NCBI RefSeq assembly: GCF_905171775.1
Contig: NC_053490.1
Location: 523,556,827-523,620,826 of the forward strand
Source: Rana temporaria
Taxonomy: Eukaryota > Chordata > Amphibia > Anura > Ranidae
Length of the DNA: 64,000 nucleotides
Reading direction: 5' to 3'
A program made the translations under genes and the position numbers. Below, piece after piece: positions 20,311-31,662 of the stretch. The notes under the pieces are model-generated. The model did no database searches, had not been told where the DNA came from, and saw nothing but the letters and a program-made list of their open reading frames with translations. Numbering within the stretch: the stretch's first letter is position 1; each line of letters begins with the position of its first letter.

Positions 20311-23155
20311 GGTACAATACCGAGGTACACCTGCTACTTATTGGTACCTGGGACTTATAAATAGTTAAATGCCCAAACACCTGTTTGGGGGATAAAAAAT
20401 GCTTCCTCTCCCCTAGATGACACTTTTTTTTTTTTTTTTTTTTTTTTTCTTTTTTTTTCAAATCTAGGAAAGAAAAAACATTCTGTCCCCCTGAGTAGTA
20501 TTGCAAGAAAAACTATGAGATGGAAAAGAAACAGCCTATTTCTAGGCTTGAAAACAGTCTTTCTGAAGACTGCAATATTCTTTCTGGCCACTGTGTGTCC
20601 TCGGCGCCCCGTGCTTGCCGTTCTGGTCTTTCCTCCTCAGTTCCAAAGTATTGAATGAGCTATATGGAACAAACAAGGAAGGGCCGCCCCTTCCTTAAGC
20701 CACTGACCCGCCCTTCCCCCCCAGCAATCTCAAACAGGAAATGCCCCTCCCGACAGGGGGGGGGGTGGGGTTGGGAGGAAGGGACCTCTCTGCTCCAGAG
20801 GTCGGCGTTTTGCCTGCTTTGCAGGCCGTGAGGAGGAAGACTGAATGGAGCATCGCCTGGAGGCTTGCAGGTAAGCACAGCTCTCTGACACACACATATA
20901 CTTTTATATCACACAGGCCCCACTCAATGCTTTTCCAACACTACAAGGGAGGTCACATCTTATGGGGAATAATACATATAGAGCCATCCTATCTTTATGA
21001 TATGTGACTAGTTTGCCAGATGCAGTGCATAACTTTAGGCATGTCCCCTGTGACCCCCCAGAAAAAACCTGCTAAGAACCAAGTTCCGCAAGTTTTCCCC
21101 TCACTTACCTGCTCCATGCCGCAGGACTTTGCCAAGCAAGAGGCCCAATCTTCCCCCATCTCGGTGGGGATGTCTAGACCTTCAGGCCCTGGGTTCCTAT
21201 GAAGGATCCACTGTCCTGGGCCCATATAGCACTCTGGCAACAGAAACATTAGGCACCCAAAGGTTTCTAAGTTCTGGGCCCAGGGTCCAGCTCTCTAAAA
21301 AGAAAAGCATTATGGGCTATACCCCAAGGGTTTGGGGTCCGGTTACTGACCACTTTAGCGCTGAGGCTTTTTTGGACAGAACCAGTTAGCTCACCTAATC
21401 CCAAGGATGTGGAGGCAAGCTAAACCATGACTAACACCTAAGACACTGGCGGAAAAACTGAGGTACTCCTCCTATGGGAGGGGGTTATATAGGGAGGGGC
21501 ATTTCCTGTTTGAGATTGCCAGTGTCTACACCTGAAGGTACTCCATATAACCCATATAGTAATGAATGCCGCTCTGTGTCCCGTGATGTACGATAAAGAA
21601 ATTAGGGCGGCCTAGCCTACTCTTTTTAGGCTACACCGGCGTAAATTAGTTAGGCTAGTAGTGATTCTCAAACCACTTACCTGCTAATTTTCGGCGGCGT
21701 AGCCTAAAACGAGCGGGCGTAAGGGCGCCTAATTCAAATGACTGGGAGGGGGGCGTGTAGTATGGAAATGAGGCTTGACCTCAAGTTTTTTGACACTGCG
21801 CATGCGCAGGGCGACTACATTTCCCAGTGCGCATTGCGGCTAAGTAGGCCGTACGGGCCTATTGATTACGACGCGGACGTAAACGACGTAAATCCCGATT
21901 CGCGGACGACTTGCGCCAACAACGTAAAAAATTCGAACCTTGCGGCGGGAACGGCGGCCATACTAAACATTGTTATTCCACTTCATAGATGGAATAACTT
22001 TAGGCAGCCTATCCCTTACGGAAACTACGTAATGCGACGGTGTAGGCCTGGCGTACGTTCGTGAATCAGCGTATCCCCTAATTTACATAAGCCGGCCGCA
22101 ATGGAAGCGCCATCTAGCGGACAAAAGAAACATTGCAAGCTAAGATAGAACGGTGCAAGCCGGCCTATCTTAGCTTTGTTTAAGTGTATCTCTGTTTGAG
22201 AATACACTTAAACATAGGCCGGCTTAGATTCAGAGTTAGGTCGGCTTATTTGTAGATAAGCCGGCCTAACTCTTTGTGAATCTACCTATACCAGTTTAGA
22301 GTTACAGAGGAGGTATAGTGCTAGAATTATTGCTCTTGCTCTAACGCACGTGGCGACACCTCACATGTGTGGTTTGAATGGCGTTTACATATGTGGGCGT
22401 TCACGTCAGAGCGTGAGCTACTGGGGACAGGGGCATTTTAAATTTAGTTTTTTACACTTGAATACATTTTGATCACTTTTATTCCTATTACAAGGAATGT
22501 AAACATCCCTTGTAATAGGAATAGTGTGCGACAGGTCCTCTTTATGGAGAGGGGCGGGGTCAATAAGATCTCATCTCTCCTCCAGGCTGGAAAGCATGAG
22601 ATCGAGGGGAAAAAAATTTCACCGATCTCATGCTGACAGCCGCAATTGTGGCTTTGTTTACTTCCGGGTACCCGGGCGTGACGTCATAATGATATCTCTA
22701 TTCTCCTCATCCGGCGGCGGCTGATTCGTTCTCCGGGCCTCCAATGGCACCGGAGAGCTCGGAGAAGCATGGGATGGCGGCGGGAGGGGGGGGGGGGGGA
22801 AATGTCCCCTCCCGCCGACTATAAGAACGATCAAGTGGTGGAACCGCCGCTATGATCGTTCTTATGGTGTAGGGAATCGCTGCCTGAAAAGGATATCTGA
22901 ATGATGCCTGTAGCTGCACCCATCCTTCACATATCCCCCACTGAAGTCCAGGCCGTCATATGACGTCCTACGGTAGGGAAGTGGGTAAATAAGCCTTTTA
23001 TTGATTAAAAAGCAGTGCCAATGCATACTCACAGATTGCCATAGACAAACACGTGATGGAAATGAACCCAAGTGAGAGGTCAGGATATACAGTGCTGTGA
23101 AAAAGTATTCACCCCCTTCTTAATTTGTTTTTCTTTTTGCTTATTTGACACTTAA

Positions 23156-24146
23156 AGTGGAGTTCCACCCATAAATATAACATTACATCAGTAGTTTTAA
23201 AAAAATGTCATTAGTCCTTTAAGAAATTTTTTTTTTTTTTAGATGCCTTCAAAGTGTTGTTGCTAGGCAGAATAGTTAATCTTCCCACTTCCTGCACCTA
23301 GGTGCTTAAAGGGTCACTAAAGGAAAAATTTTTTTTAGCTGAAATGACTGTTTACAGGGCATAGAGACATAATAGTTAACTGATTCCTTTTAAAAATGAT
23401 TAAAAATTGATAAAAAAACAATCATATAATGTGCCTGCAGTGTAGTTTCGTTTTTGCTGTTGTTTGCTGGTTCTCTGATGTACAGAGAGCCACTAGAGGG
23501 CAGTCAGCCAATAGAGAGCAGTGATACTTTGTCTAAAACTCCTCAGCACCAATCCAGTTTAGTTTTACACACAGCTCCTTGATTAGTGACCACCGTGAGA
23601 AATCTCCCAGTACTGTGGTTATCAGGAAACAGGCAACCAGGAAGTGTCCAAAACAGAGAGGATTTACAGCAACATGAAAGCAAAAACGAACAATGAGGAC
23701 ATGAAACCAGGACTGCAACAAGGTAAAGGAAGCTATTTAGCTAAAAAAAAAAATTCCTTTAGTGACCCTTTAAGCTTCCTAACCTACACCGCACAGACTC
23801 CTGGGAATGTAGTGGGTGTAACTTTCCAGGAGTCTGTGCACTCCCCAGTCTCAAAGAATCATGTGACTTGGACAGTACAGGTGCTGAAACCTGATCTGAA
23901 ACCTATTACAGCACTGAGCATGTGCGAGATCTGCAAGGCTGAAATCCAGGAAGTCATACAGTCTGGCTTCATGATGCCCACACTAAGATGGCCCCAGTCA
24001 ATTTCTATTTTATAAAGTGTCTAAATGCTGTAACAACCTAACAAAACGGACCTTAGTTTACAGGCCAACTTTACTAGAATACATTAAGCTTGTGTATTAC
24101 AGGGGTATTTATATTTAAAAAGTGAAATTGTGGCCGGAACTCCGCT
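23156..24146. mobile_element. TTAA element, AGTGGAGTTCC ends (991 bp)
   Basis: Inverted ends AGTGGAGTTCCACCC and GGCCGGAACTCCGCT sit between TTAA sites (23152-23155, 24147-24150). It contains another TTAA element (23310-23769). Confidence 0.8.
23310..23769. mobile_element. Nested TTAA element, AGGGTCACTAAAGG ends (460 bp)
   Basis: Long inverted ends AGGGTCACTAAAGGAAAAAT and ATTCCTTTAGTGACCCT lie between TTAA at 23306-23309 and 23770-23773. It sits wholly inside the element 23156-24146. Confidence 0.85.
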
Positions 24147-24150
24147 TTAA

Positions 24151-24440
24151 AGCAGAGGTTCACCCAAAAGTGAACCTCCGCTTTTCAGAACCCTCCCACC
24201 CTCCGGTGTCACATTTGACACCTTTCAGGGGGGGGGGGGGGGTGCAGATACCTGTATAAAACAGGTATTTGCACCACTTCTGGATATAGACTCCCGCTGG
24301 AGTCCGGCCCCTCCGCTCGGCTTCGGCTGCTGACGTCGCTGGCGACCTGGACAGGTAAGTGCCCATGTTTTAAAAGCCAGCAGCTGCAGTATTTGTATCT
24401 GCTGGCTTTAAAAAAAAAAAATTGCAGGTGAACCCCCGCT
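24151..24440. mobile_element. TTAA element sharing its TTAA with the previous element (290 bp)
   Basis: Ends AGCAGAGGTTCACCC and GGTGAACCCCCGCT, between TTAA at 24147-24150 (shared) and 24441-24444. Related sequences lie at 32649-33132, 50254-50392 and 62412-62929. Confidence 0.8.
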
Positions 24441-24626
24441 TTAAATGATTCAGATTAAAGAAATATTATTATACAAAGATAACCCGAGTAAATACAAAAT
24501 GCAGACTTTAAAATAATGATTTCATTAAGGGGAAAAAAAAGCTGTCCAAACCTGCCTGGCCCTGTGTGAAAAAGTAATTGCCACCCCCCCCCCCCCCCTG
24601 CTAAATCATGAATGAACTGTGATTAC

Positions 24627-25204
24627 CGTATATACTCGAGTATAAGCTGACCCAAATATAAGCCGAGGCACCCAATTTTACCACAAAAAAATGGGCAAAT
24701 TTATTGACTCGAGTATAAGCCTAGGGTGTCCATGCCTCACTGTGCCCATGACTAGACTTTTATTTAAGAAGGGGTGCCCGGGTTTTAACAATCAGTGCTC
24801 CCCGGCCGTCGGTCCCCCAGACAGCAAACTTTGCACACTTGTAGAGGAGAATTGAGGGTTACATGTGTGCCAAGTTTCGGGTCCAGGGGACCTACGGCCG
24901 GCACCGGGTCCCCAAAGTTACCGGAGAAATGACTGTTTAACATGGGAGTCTATGGAAGGGGTGCCCGAAAAATTGGTGCTCTCCGGCCGTAGGTCCCCCA
25001 GACAACAATCTTTGCACACTTGTAGAGGAAGAGTGGGGCTATATGTTTGCCAAGTTTGGGGTCCAGGTCCAGCCGGTACCGGGTCCCCAAATTCCGGGAG
25101 ATCAGGTGCAAAAAGGTGACTCGAGTATAAGCCGAGGGGGGCATTTTCAGCACAAAAAAAAAAAAAATGTGCTGAAAAACTCGGCTTATACTCAAGTGTA
25201 TACG
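24627..25204. mobile_element. MITE with CGTATATACTCGAGTATAAG ends
   Basis: Left end CGTATATACTCGAGTATAAG and right end CTTATACTCAAGTGTATACG are inverted repeats. Inside, two direct copies of a block with CAATTTTGCACACTTGTAGAGG-like sequence lie at about 24780-24920 and 24960-25095. No ORF. Confidence 0.8.
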
Positions 25205-25218
25205 TAACCACATTCTTT

Positions 25219-25404
25219 TGGTCGCTCTTTTTTTTGTTTATAGCGCAAAAAATAAAAAGCGCAAAAAATAAAAACCGCAGAGGTGATCAAATACCACCAA
25301 AAGAAAGCTCTATTTGTGGGGAAAAAATTACGTCAATTTTGTTTGGGTGCCAAGTGCCATGGTCAGGAAAGGGGTTAAATTCTTTCGGGGCTGAAGTGGT
25401 AAAT
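25219..25404. mobile_element. Fragment of the CCACTTAAG family, reverse orientation
   Basis: Carries AAAAACCGCAGAGGTGATCA and CACCAAAAGAAAGCTCTATT, ending GGGGCTGAAGTGGTAAA. Only one end is present. Confidence 0.75.
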
Positions 25405-25411
25405 AACCTAA

Positions 25412-26370
25412 CCACTTAAGACCTGGACCTTTAGGCAGCTAAAGGACCTGGCCAGTTTTTGCGATTCGGCACTGCGTCGCTTTAACTTGCACTTGCGACG
25501 TGGCTCCCAAACAAAATTGGCGTCCTTTTTTTCCCACAAATAGAGTTTTCTTTTGGTGGTATTTGATCACCTCTGCGGTTTTTATTTTTTGCGCTATAAA
25601 CAAAAATATAGCAAAACTTTTGAAAAAAAATTCAATATTTTTTACTTTTTGCTATAATAAATATCCCCCAAAAATATTAAAACATTTTTCCTCAGTTTAA
25701 GCCGATACATATTCTTCTACCTATTTTTGGTAAAAAAAAAAAAAGAGAACAAAAAAAAAAAAAAAAAAAAATCGCAATAAGCGTTAAATCGGTTGGTTTG
25801 CGCAAAAATGTATAGCGTTTACAAAATAGGTAAAGTTTTATTGCATTTTTTATAAAAAATAATTTTTTTACTACCAATGGCGGCGATCAGCGATTATTTT
25901 CGTGATTGCGACATTATGGCGGACACTTCGGACAATTTTGACACATTTTTGGGACCATTTAAAATGCATTGTTTACTGTGAAAATGACAATTGCAGTTTG
26001 GGAGTTAACCACAAGGGGGCACTGAAGGGGTTAAGTGTGACCTCATATGTGTTTCTAACTGTAGGGAGGTGTGGCTGTAGGTGTGACGTCATTGATTGTG
26101 CTTCCCTATATCAGGGAACACACGATCGATGACGGCGCCACAGTGAAGAACGGGGAAGCTGTGTTTACACACACCTCTCCTCGTTCTTCAGCTCCGGTGA
26201 CCGATCGCGGGACTCCAGTGGCGATCGGGTCATGGAGCTTCGGACCGGGTCGCGTGCCAGTGGCGTGCGCGACCCCTTGACTGGGCTTAAAGGGCCGCGT
26301 ACAGGTACGTGGATGTGCCCAGCCGTGCCATTCTGCCGACGTATATCGGCGTGAAGGAGTCCTTAAGTGG
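25412..26370. mobile_element. TTAA-flanked element, CCACTTAAG family, copy 2
   Basis: Ends CCACTTAAGACCTGGACC and AGTCCTTAAGTGG. The right flank is TTAA (26371-26374); the left is mutated to CTAA (25408-25411). Colinear with copy 1 at 14264-15221 over its whole length. Confidence 0.87.
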
Positions 26371-26651
26371 TTAATAACTTAAATCATTTAAAAACTGCAT
26401 TTTGTATTTACTCGGGTTATCTTTTTGCAATATAACATTTTGCGTGGTGATCTGAATCATTTAAGTGTGACAGATATGCAAAAAAAAAAAAAATCAGGAA
26501 GGTGGCAAATACTTTTTCACTTTGAAATGCGTCAGTCATCTACATAAGCAGCATGTCTGCAGGGCACAAGAACCATTGAATTTACTTGGAAATATATTTT
26601 CTTTCCTCATACTTGACATTGTGTTAAAACGGTCAAATGAAGAGACCTTCA

Positions 26652-26820
26652 GAAGAAGGAAGAAGGAAAAGAAAGAAGGAAAAGAAAGAAGGAAAAGAAA
26701 GAAGGAAAAGAAAGAAGGAAAAGAAAGAAGGAAAAGAAAGAAGGAAAAGAAAGAAGGAAAAGAAAGAAGGAAAAGAAAGAAGGAAAAGAAAGAAGGAAAA
26801 GAAAGAAGGAAAAGAAAGAA
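26652..26820. repeat. 13-bp purine minisatellite
   Basis: About 13 copies of GAAGGAAAAGAAA. All purines on the plus strand, so it may form triplex DNA. Open frames across it are artefacts. Confidence 0.95.
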
Positions 26821-27060
26821 GTATGCACAGTATATATGTACTTTTTGTGCAGAAAGGCCCTCTGGGAGGGATGAGGGAAGGGCCATCCTAATAGCATCAT
26901 GGGCCCCTGGGCAATGTAATGCGCTGGGGCCCCTACCAGGGAGATGGTGACAGGAGTAGTGAAAGATGATGCCATCACATCTCATGTCAGTCTATTCTGG
27001 CAAACCCTACGGCAAGATTATCATGGGGCATTTTTTTATTTTTATGTTTTTTTTTTTTAA

Positions 27061-27249
27061 CCACTTCAAGACCAAACCTATTAATGACACTTGTTGTTTA
27101 CAAGTTAAAATCAGTATTTTTTTTGCTAGAAAAATTAACTTGGAACCCCCAAACATTATATATACCGGTAATTTTTTAGCAGAGACCCTAAAGACTAAAA
27201 TGGTGGTTGCTGCAATATTTTGTCAAACTGTATATGCGCAGCGGTCTTT

Positions 27250-27283
<34 letters not shown>

Positions 27284-27330
27284 TATAATAATGTGAAAGA
27301 CGAGTTATGCTGAGTAAATACCAATGATGA
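27061..27330. mobile_element. Truncated TTAA-family element with poly-A
   Basis: Begins CCACTTCAAGACCAAACC after TTAA (27057-27060) and shares AAAATCAGTATTTTTTTTGC and ACCCCCAAACATTATATATA with 58500-58640. It ends in a degenerate tract after a run of about 32 As. Confidence 0.65.
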
Positions 27331-27739
27331 GGCACTATTCCTCCCACTGAGATGATGTAGGCTACACATTGAGGGAAGAAACGGCAGAGATGCAGGGCGG
27401 GCGGTGAGAGATGATGTCATTTCTCTGCTCCCCCCGCTTGCCTGCTCGTTAATTGGCCAGCACTCACTCAGCACTCACCAAGCCAAACAGCTGCCCGGCC
27501 CGCACGCTCTCTCACCGGACACCCGTCAGCCGCAGCGGAGCCGCCCGCTCTTTTAGCTGCCCGCCGGCGGAGCCGTGCGCTCTGTCACCTGCCCACTGAG
27601 GCGTCCACTCCCGAGGACCAGCTGCCCGCAGGGCAGCCCGCTCACTCTCCTCGCCTGTGGAGCGCTCTGTCACCCGCCGACGGCACTCGCCCGCAAATAG
27701 TTTCTCGGGGGTTGCTCCCCCCTGGATCCGCCCCTGCCT

Positions 27740-28251
27740 TCAAAGACAGCCACTGCCTTGCTAAAGAAGCTGAGGGTAAAGGTGATGGACTGGCCAAGCA
27801 TGTCTCTAGACCTAAACCCTATTGATCATCTGTGGGACATCCCCAAACGGAATGCAGAGGAGCGCAAGGTCTATAACATCCACCAGCTCTGTGATGTCAT
27901 CATGGAGGAAGGGAAGAGGACTCCAGTGCCAACCTGTGAAGCTCTGGTAACCTCCATGCCCAAGAGGGTTAAGGCAGTGCTGGAAAATAATGGTGGCCAC
28001 ACAAAATATTTACACTTTGTCCCCAATTTGGACATTTTCACTTAGGGGTGTACTCACTTTTGTTGCCAGAGGTTTAGACATTAATGGCTGCGTGTTGAGT
28101 TATTTTGAGGGGACAACAAATTGACACTGTTATACAAGCTGTACACTCACTACACAACATTGTGTCACATTTTCAGTGTTGTCACATGAAAAGATAGAAG
28201 AAAATAGTTACAGAAATGTGAGGGGTGTACTTACTTTTGTGAGATACTGTA
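27740..28251 (+). pseudogene. Tc1-type transposase 3' fragment and inverted terminal repeat
   Basis: Residues DWPSMSLDLNPIDHLWDIPK are the carboxyl DDE-domain motif of Tc1 transposases; the final acidic residue region is present but the rest is missing. The open frame starts in mid-protein at about 27758 and stops at 28045. It is followed by AGGGGTGTACTCACTTTTGT and, at the end, CTTTTGTGAGATACTG before TA. A second 3' end of the same family lies inverted at 55983-56110. The 5' half is absent, cut by a GC-rich hAT-like remnant. Confidence 0.88.
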
Positions 28252-28254
28252 AAT

Positions 28255-28700
28255 TTAAGAACCTTTATTTTATGTATAATGTAAAACGAGTATTTGATCT
28301 TGGAATGGATCACCGGTCACCAATGTAGTTCTAAAACTCCCAGAACTGGTCTGGTATGGTGCCGAGCTGATCCGCGACATGCGACTCGCCAAATCCTCGC
28401 CCCCCACGCGATAACCGTACATTCAGGTATAGATGACACAAGGAGTCATTGTTCCTCCGGAGAATACAGAATAGAAAAGTCCGGCTCCATAAGATCAGAG
28501 AACAGAGCGGCCATTGTGTCCGGTGAGGGGGGGGGGGGGGGGGGGGGATATACTTCATAAAATGAAACCTTCCTCTCCACCCCGCCGCAAATCTCCGCCA
28601 AACAATTCTGGACCGCTCTGGACACCATCACTCTGCATAGTTTTTTTTTTTTAAATAAATCATTCAAATTTCTACTGGTTAGTGGGGTCAGATTGAATGT
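28255..28700. other. Intron sequence, unidentified, with G-run
   Basis: No transposon end or exon recognised. A run of about 20 Gs lies near 28528-28548. Confidence 0.35.
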
Positions 28701-28702
28701 TT

Positions 28703-29018
28703 AACCACCTCAACGCCGGCCACTTTCACCCCCCCACCCCCTTCCTGCCCAGGACAATTTTCAGCGCTGTCACAATTTGAATGACAATTGCGCGGTCATG
28801 CAACACGGTACCCATATGAAGTTTTTATCATTTTTTTTTCACACAAATAGAGCTTTTCTTTTGGTGATCTTTATTCACCGAGTTAATTTATTTAGATTTT
28901 TTTTTGTAAAAAATAAAAAAGGGGAAATTTGTTCTTTGTTTAGATTATAAACTTTGCAAAAAATAAATAAAAAATTGCAATAAAAAAAAATCGAATTGTG
29001 TTTATTTTTTTATACGGT
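28703..29018. mobile_element. Truncated TTAA-family fragment
   Basis: Starts TTAACCACCTCAACGCC and shares TGACAATTGCGCGGTCATGC and ACAAATAGAGCTTTTCTTTT with 33137-34180. The right end is lost where the inverted array begins. Confidence 0.7.
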
Positions 29019-29082
29019 CACCAGTGTCCCTGCTCACTGCCATACCAGTTATAGGAGGACGCTGTGCTGCAATGGTGACAAG

Positions 29083-30410
29083 TAGGGTTGTCCCGATACC
29101 GATACCAGTATCGGTATCGGGACCGATACCGAGTATTTGCGCTAGTACTCGTACTCGCGCAAATACTCCCGATACCAAAATAGAATACTTTTTTTTTTTT
29201 TATGTGACATCGAGCGGTGCATAGAGGCAGGGCCGGATTAACGGTGGGGCTGATGGAGCTGCAGCTCCAGGCCCCCATCATAATATAGGCCCAAACTTAA
29301 TTCTCTCACCAGGGCCCGGCGGCCGGCCGACGACCGCTATATAATAAATCCACACGTCCAGGCAGCTGTAGCCTGCATTATGCTATAGGCCCAATTGACG
29401 CAGTGAACAACATTTAATCACGGGCCGCGGGTCGCGAGTAGCGGCCGCGAGCCGCTGCTATAATTCACAGCAGAGCCGCGGCTATCCACAACAACACAGC
29501 CTCTTGTAGCGCGGGCGGTGCCAGTGCGCCGAGGCTGAGCTTGACGTCCCCCGGCGGCGTGCGTGATGTCATCCAGAGGCCGTCCCCGGCGTCCTAGGAG
29601 TCTCCATTGCCTTGCGAAAGGACCGCACCGCACGATCGACAGGAAAAGTGCAGTAAAAAGCAAGTAAGCCATGAGCGCTGGGGAAATAACTCTCATACAG
29701 ATGAGATAATGTTTAATTGTGCAGAAGAAGTGTGGGTACAGTACTGGCTGCAACGAACCTGAAGTGGTTAACTTTTTTTTTTGGGGGGGGGGGGGGGTGC
29801 TATATCAGTGCAGGGAGGCAGCTTATTAGTGCATCTCATCAGTGCCACATTTATGAGTGCCATCCAATCAATGCCAGTGCCACCTATCAGTGCCATCCAT
29901 TTATGAGTGCCATCCAATCAATTCCAGTGCCACCTATCAGTGCCATTGGATGGCACTGATAGGTGGCACTGGCATTGATTGAATGGCACTCATAAATGGA
30001 TGGCACTGATAGGTGGCACTGGCATTGATTGGGTGGCACTGATGAGATGCACTAATAAGCTGCCTCCCTGCACTGATGCACTAATGGGCACTGATCTGCA
30101 CTGATAGGTGGCACTGGCTAGCTGCACTTTTGGGCACTGGCACCGATGAGCTGCACTGATAGGTGGCACTGGCAGTGATCACTCCTTCAATGATATGTAG
30201 TTTTCCAGTACCGTATGCTAAAAAACAGCCCCACACCATGATGTACCAGTTCTTCATAATTCTAAAGAAAATATCCTTAGTCTGTATTGTGGTTTGAAAA
30301 CGGTCACATGACATTTAAAAAAAGTATCGGTATTCGGTATCGGCGACTACTTGAAAAAAAGTATCGGTACTTGTACTCGGTCCTAAAAAAGTGGTATCGG
30401 GACAACCCTA
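29083..30410. mobile_element. hAT-type element, TAGGGTTGTCCCGATACC ends (1,328 bp)
   Basis: The inverted ends TAGGGTTGTCCCGATACC and GGTATCGGGACAACCCTA are exact. An 8-bp duplication GTGACAAG flanks it (29075-29082, 30411-30418). The interior holds a CAGGGCCGGATTAAC-type remnant at 29229 and an inverted array at 29806-30075. No transposase. Confidence 0.93.
29806..30075. repeat. Inverted tandem array of GGCACTGATAGGTGGCACTG-type words
   Basis: Left arm 29806-29946 is mirrored by 29950-30075 around ATTGGAT. Each arm is a tandem of about 20-40 bp words, and the indels show continued turnover. Confidence 0.85.
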
Positions 30411-30666
30411 GTGACAAGTATGTAAAAAAATAAAAAAAAGAGAAGAATACTTGTCACCATTGCAGCACAGCGTCCTCCTATAACAGGTATGGCAGTGACC
30501 AGGGATACTGGTGTATGAAGTAAAAAAATATATATTGCAAATCTTTTTATTTGCAAACTTTATAAAGATTTGCAATAAAAAAAAAAAAAGTATTTTCTCC
30601 TTCCCATACTGTTGTCACCAGTATCCCTGGTCACTGCTATACCAGTTATAGGATGATGCTGTACTG

Positions 30667-31007
30667 CAGGGGTGTCGAACACAATTTCATTATGGGCCGC
30701 ATCGGCATTATGATTGCCCTCAAAAGGGCCGGTTGTATCTGTAAGATTAGATGTCCAGCGCATCCCCTCCCCATATATTAGATGTCAAGAGCCACCCCAC
30801 CATCAGAAGTTGAGTCCCTCACTCTCCCTTACATCCCAGTGCACCCCCCTTTCCTTATGCTGCTGCTGGGAAGTAGCTGGATGCATTGCTTGAAATCAGA
30901 AAGTAGGGGTCTGGAGAAGGACCAGAGGAGGGCTGGAGGTGCGAGGGCCACATGAAATGGCCTGGAGGGACGGATTTGGCCCGCGGGCCTTGTGTTTGAC
31001 ACCTGTG
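30667..31007. mobile_element. hAT-type element, CAGGGGTGTCGAACAC ends (341 bp)
   Basis: Ends CAGGGGTGTCGAACACAA and TTGTGTTTGACACCTGTG, with a perfect 8-bp duplication CTGTACTG (30659-30666, 31008-31015). It split one unit of the inverted array. Confidence 0.93.
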
Positions 31008-31286
31008 CTGTACTGCAATGGTGACAGTATGTAAAAAAAAAAAAAAGAAGAAGAGGAGAAACAATTTTTACATACTGTCACCATTGCAGTACAGCGTCAT
31101 CCTATAACTGGTATGGCAGTGACCAGGGACTGGTGACAGTATGGGAAGGAAAAAACACTTTTTATTGCAAATCTTTTTATTTGCAAATAAAAAGATTTGC
31201 AATAAAAAAAATACTGTCACCAGTATCCCTGGTCACTGCCAAACCAGTTGTAGGATGACGCTGTACTGCAATGGTGACAGTAATAT

Positions 31287-31347
<61 letters not shown>

Positions 31348-31662
31348 CATTACTATCACCATTGCAGTACAGCGTCATCCTACAACTGGTCTGGCAGTGA
31401 CCAGGGATACTGGTGACAGTATGAAATAATTAAATAAAAATGTTTTTTTTTTTTTTTTTATTGCAATTTTTTGCAAGGGGCCTCTTCCCCCACAACTCGG
31501 GGCTGTGGGGGTCTTTAGGCGGGGCTTATCAGAATCTGGGGCCCCTAGATCTCTATCCCCCCCCCCCCCCCCCCCATATGAATTTCTGTGTAGAAGCTGT
31601 GGTCTTTCTACAGGATCTCTAACAAGTCCCTAATGATTTGCACCTATACCTCTGCCATCAGT

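Larger units (their letters stand above)
15624..21601 (-). mobile_element. DIRS-type tyrosine-recombinase retrotransposon 1, full length but broken
   Basis: Inverted terminal repeats of about 139 bp (15669-15807 and 21454-21591) bound gag-like, RT/RNase H and tyrosine recombinase coding regions on the minus strand. Just inside the left repeat, about 15861-15960 is an internal complementary region. Its reverse complement is the right end (TGATGTACGATAAAGAAA) joined to the left end (AAGAGATTTTTAATACAG), as expected of the circular DIRS intermediate. Reading-frame breaks in RT and recombinase show this copy has decayed. It lies in the same orientation as the host gene. Confidence 0.93.
15597..22289. 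mobile_element. Palindromic MITE (TAGGTAGATTCAC ends), split by DIRS
   Basis: Left end TAGGTAGATTCACG at 15597 and right end GTGAATCTACCTA ending 22289 are inverted repeats. The MITE is 15597-15623 plus 21602-22289. Related copies are at 53957-54672 and, without clear ends, at 45930-46487. Confidence 0.75.
15226..22984. mobile_element. TTAA-family element split by a MITE and a DIRS element
   Basis: Begins CCACTCCCGTACCGCGCC directly after the TTAA shared with the element at 14264-15221. It resumes at about 22290 and ends GGTAGGGAAGTGGG before TAAA. Its halves (15226-15596 and 22290-22984) match, in reverse, the sequence at about 57737-58648. The interruption is the MITE 15597-22289, itself split by a DIRS retrotransposon. 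Confidence 0.72.
23091..26520. mobile_element. Tc1/mariner-type element, heavily interrupted
   Basis: The left terminus CAGTGCTGTGAAAAAGTATT (23091) and the right terminus GGCAAATACTTTTTCAC (ending about 26518) are inverted relatives of a known fish/amphibian Tc1/mariner end. The interior is largely later insertions: two TTAA elements, a TATACTCGAG MITE and another CCACTTAAG copy. Residual core is visible near 24445-24620 and 26380-26500. No transposase ORF remains. Confidence 0.7.
29020..31425. repeat. Alternating inverted array of a ~60-bp unit
   Basis: A unit with CACTGCCATACCAGTTATAG and GCTGTACTGCAATGGTGACA occurs in alternating orientation: 29031-29082 (+), 30446-30503 (-), 30614-31027 (+, split), 31076-31131 (-), 31218-31282 (+), 31352-31412 (-). 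Neighbouring copies can fold into hairpins with A/T-rich loops such as TTTTATTTGCAAATAAAA. Two hAT elements have inserted into it. Confidence 0.85.

Noticed and set aside
20355..20895. Small open frames upstream of the gag-like ORF of DIRS element 1
   Set aside because: Low-complexity poly-T and leader sequence of the element; no homology recognised.
26536..26985. Lys/Arg-rich and Phe/Leu/Ser-rich open frames
   Set aside because: Both strands of a 13-bp purine minisatellite.
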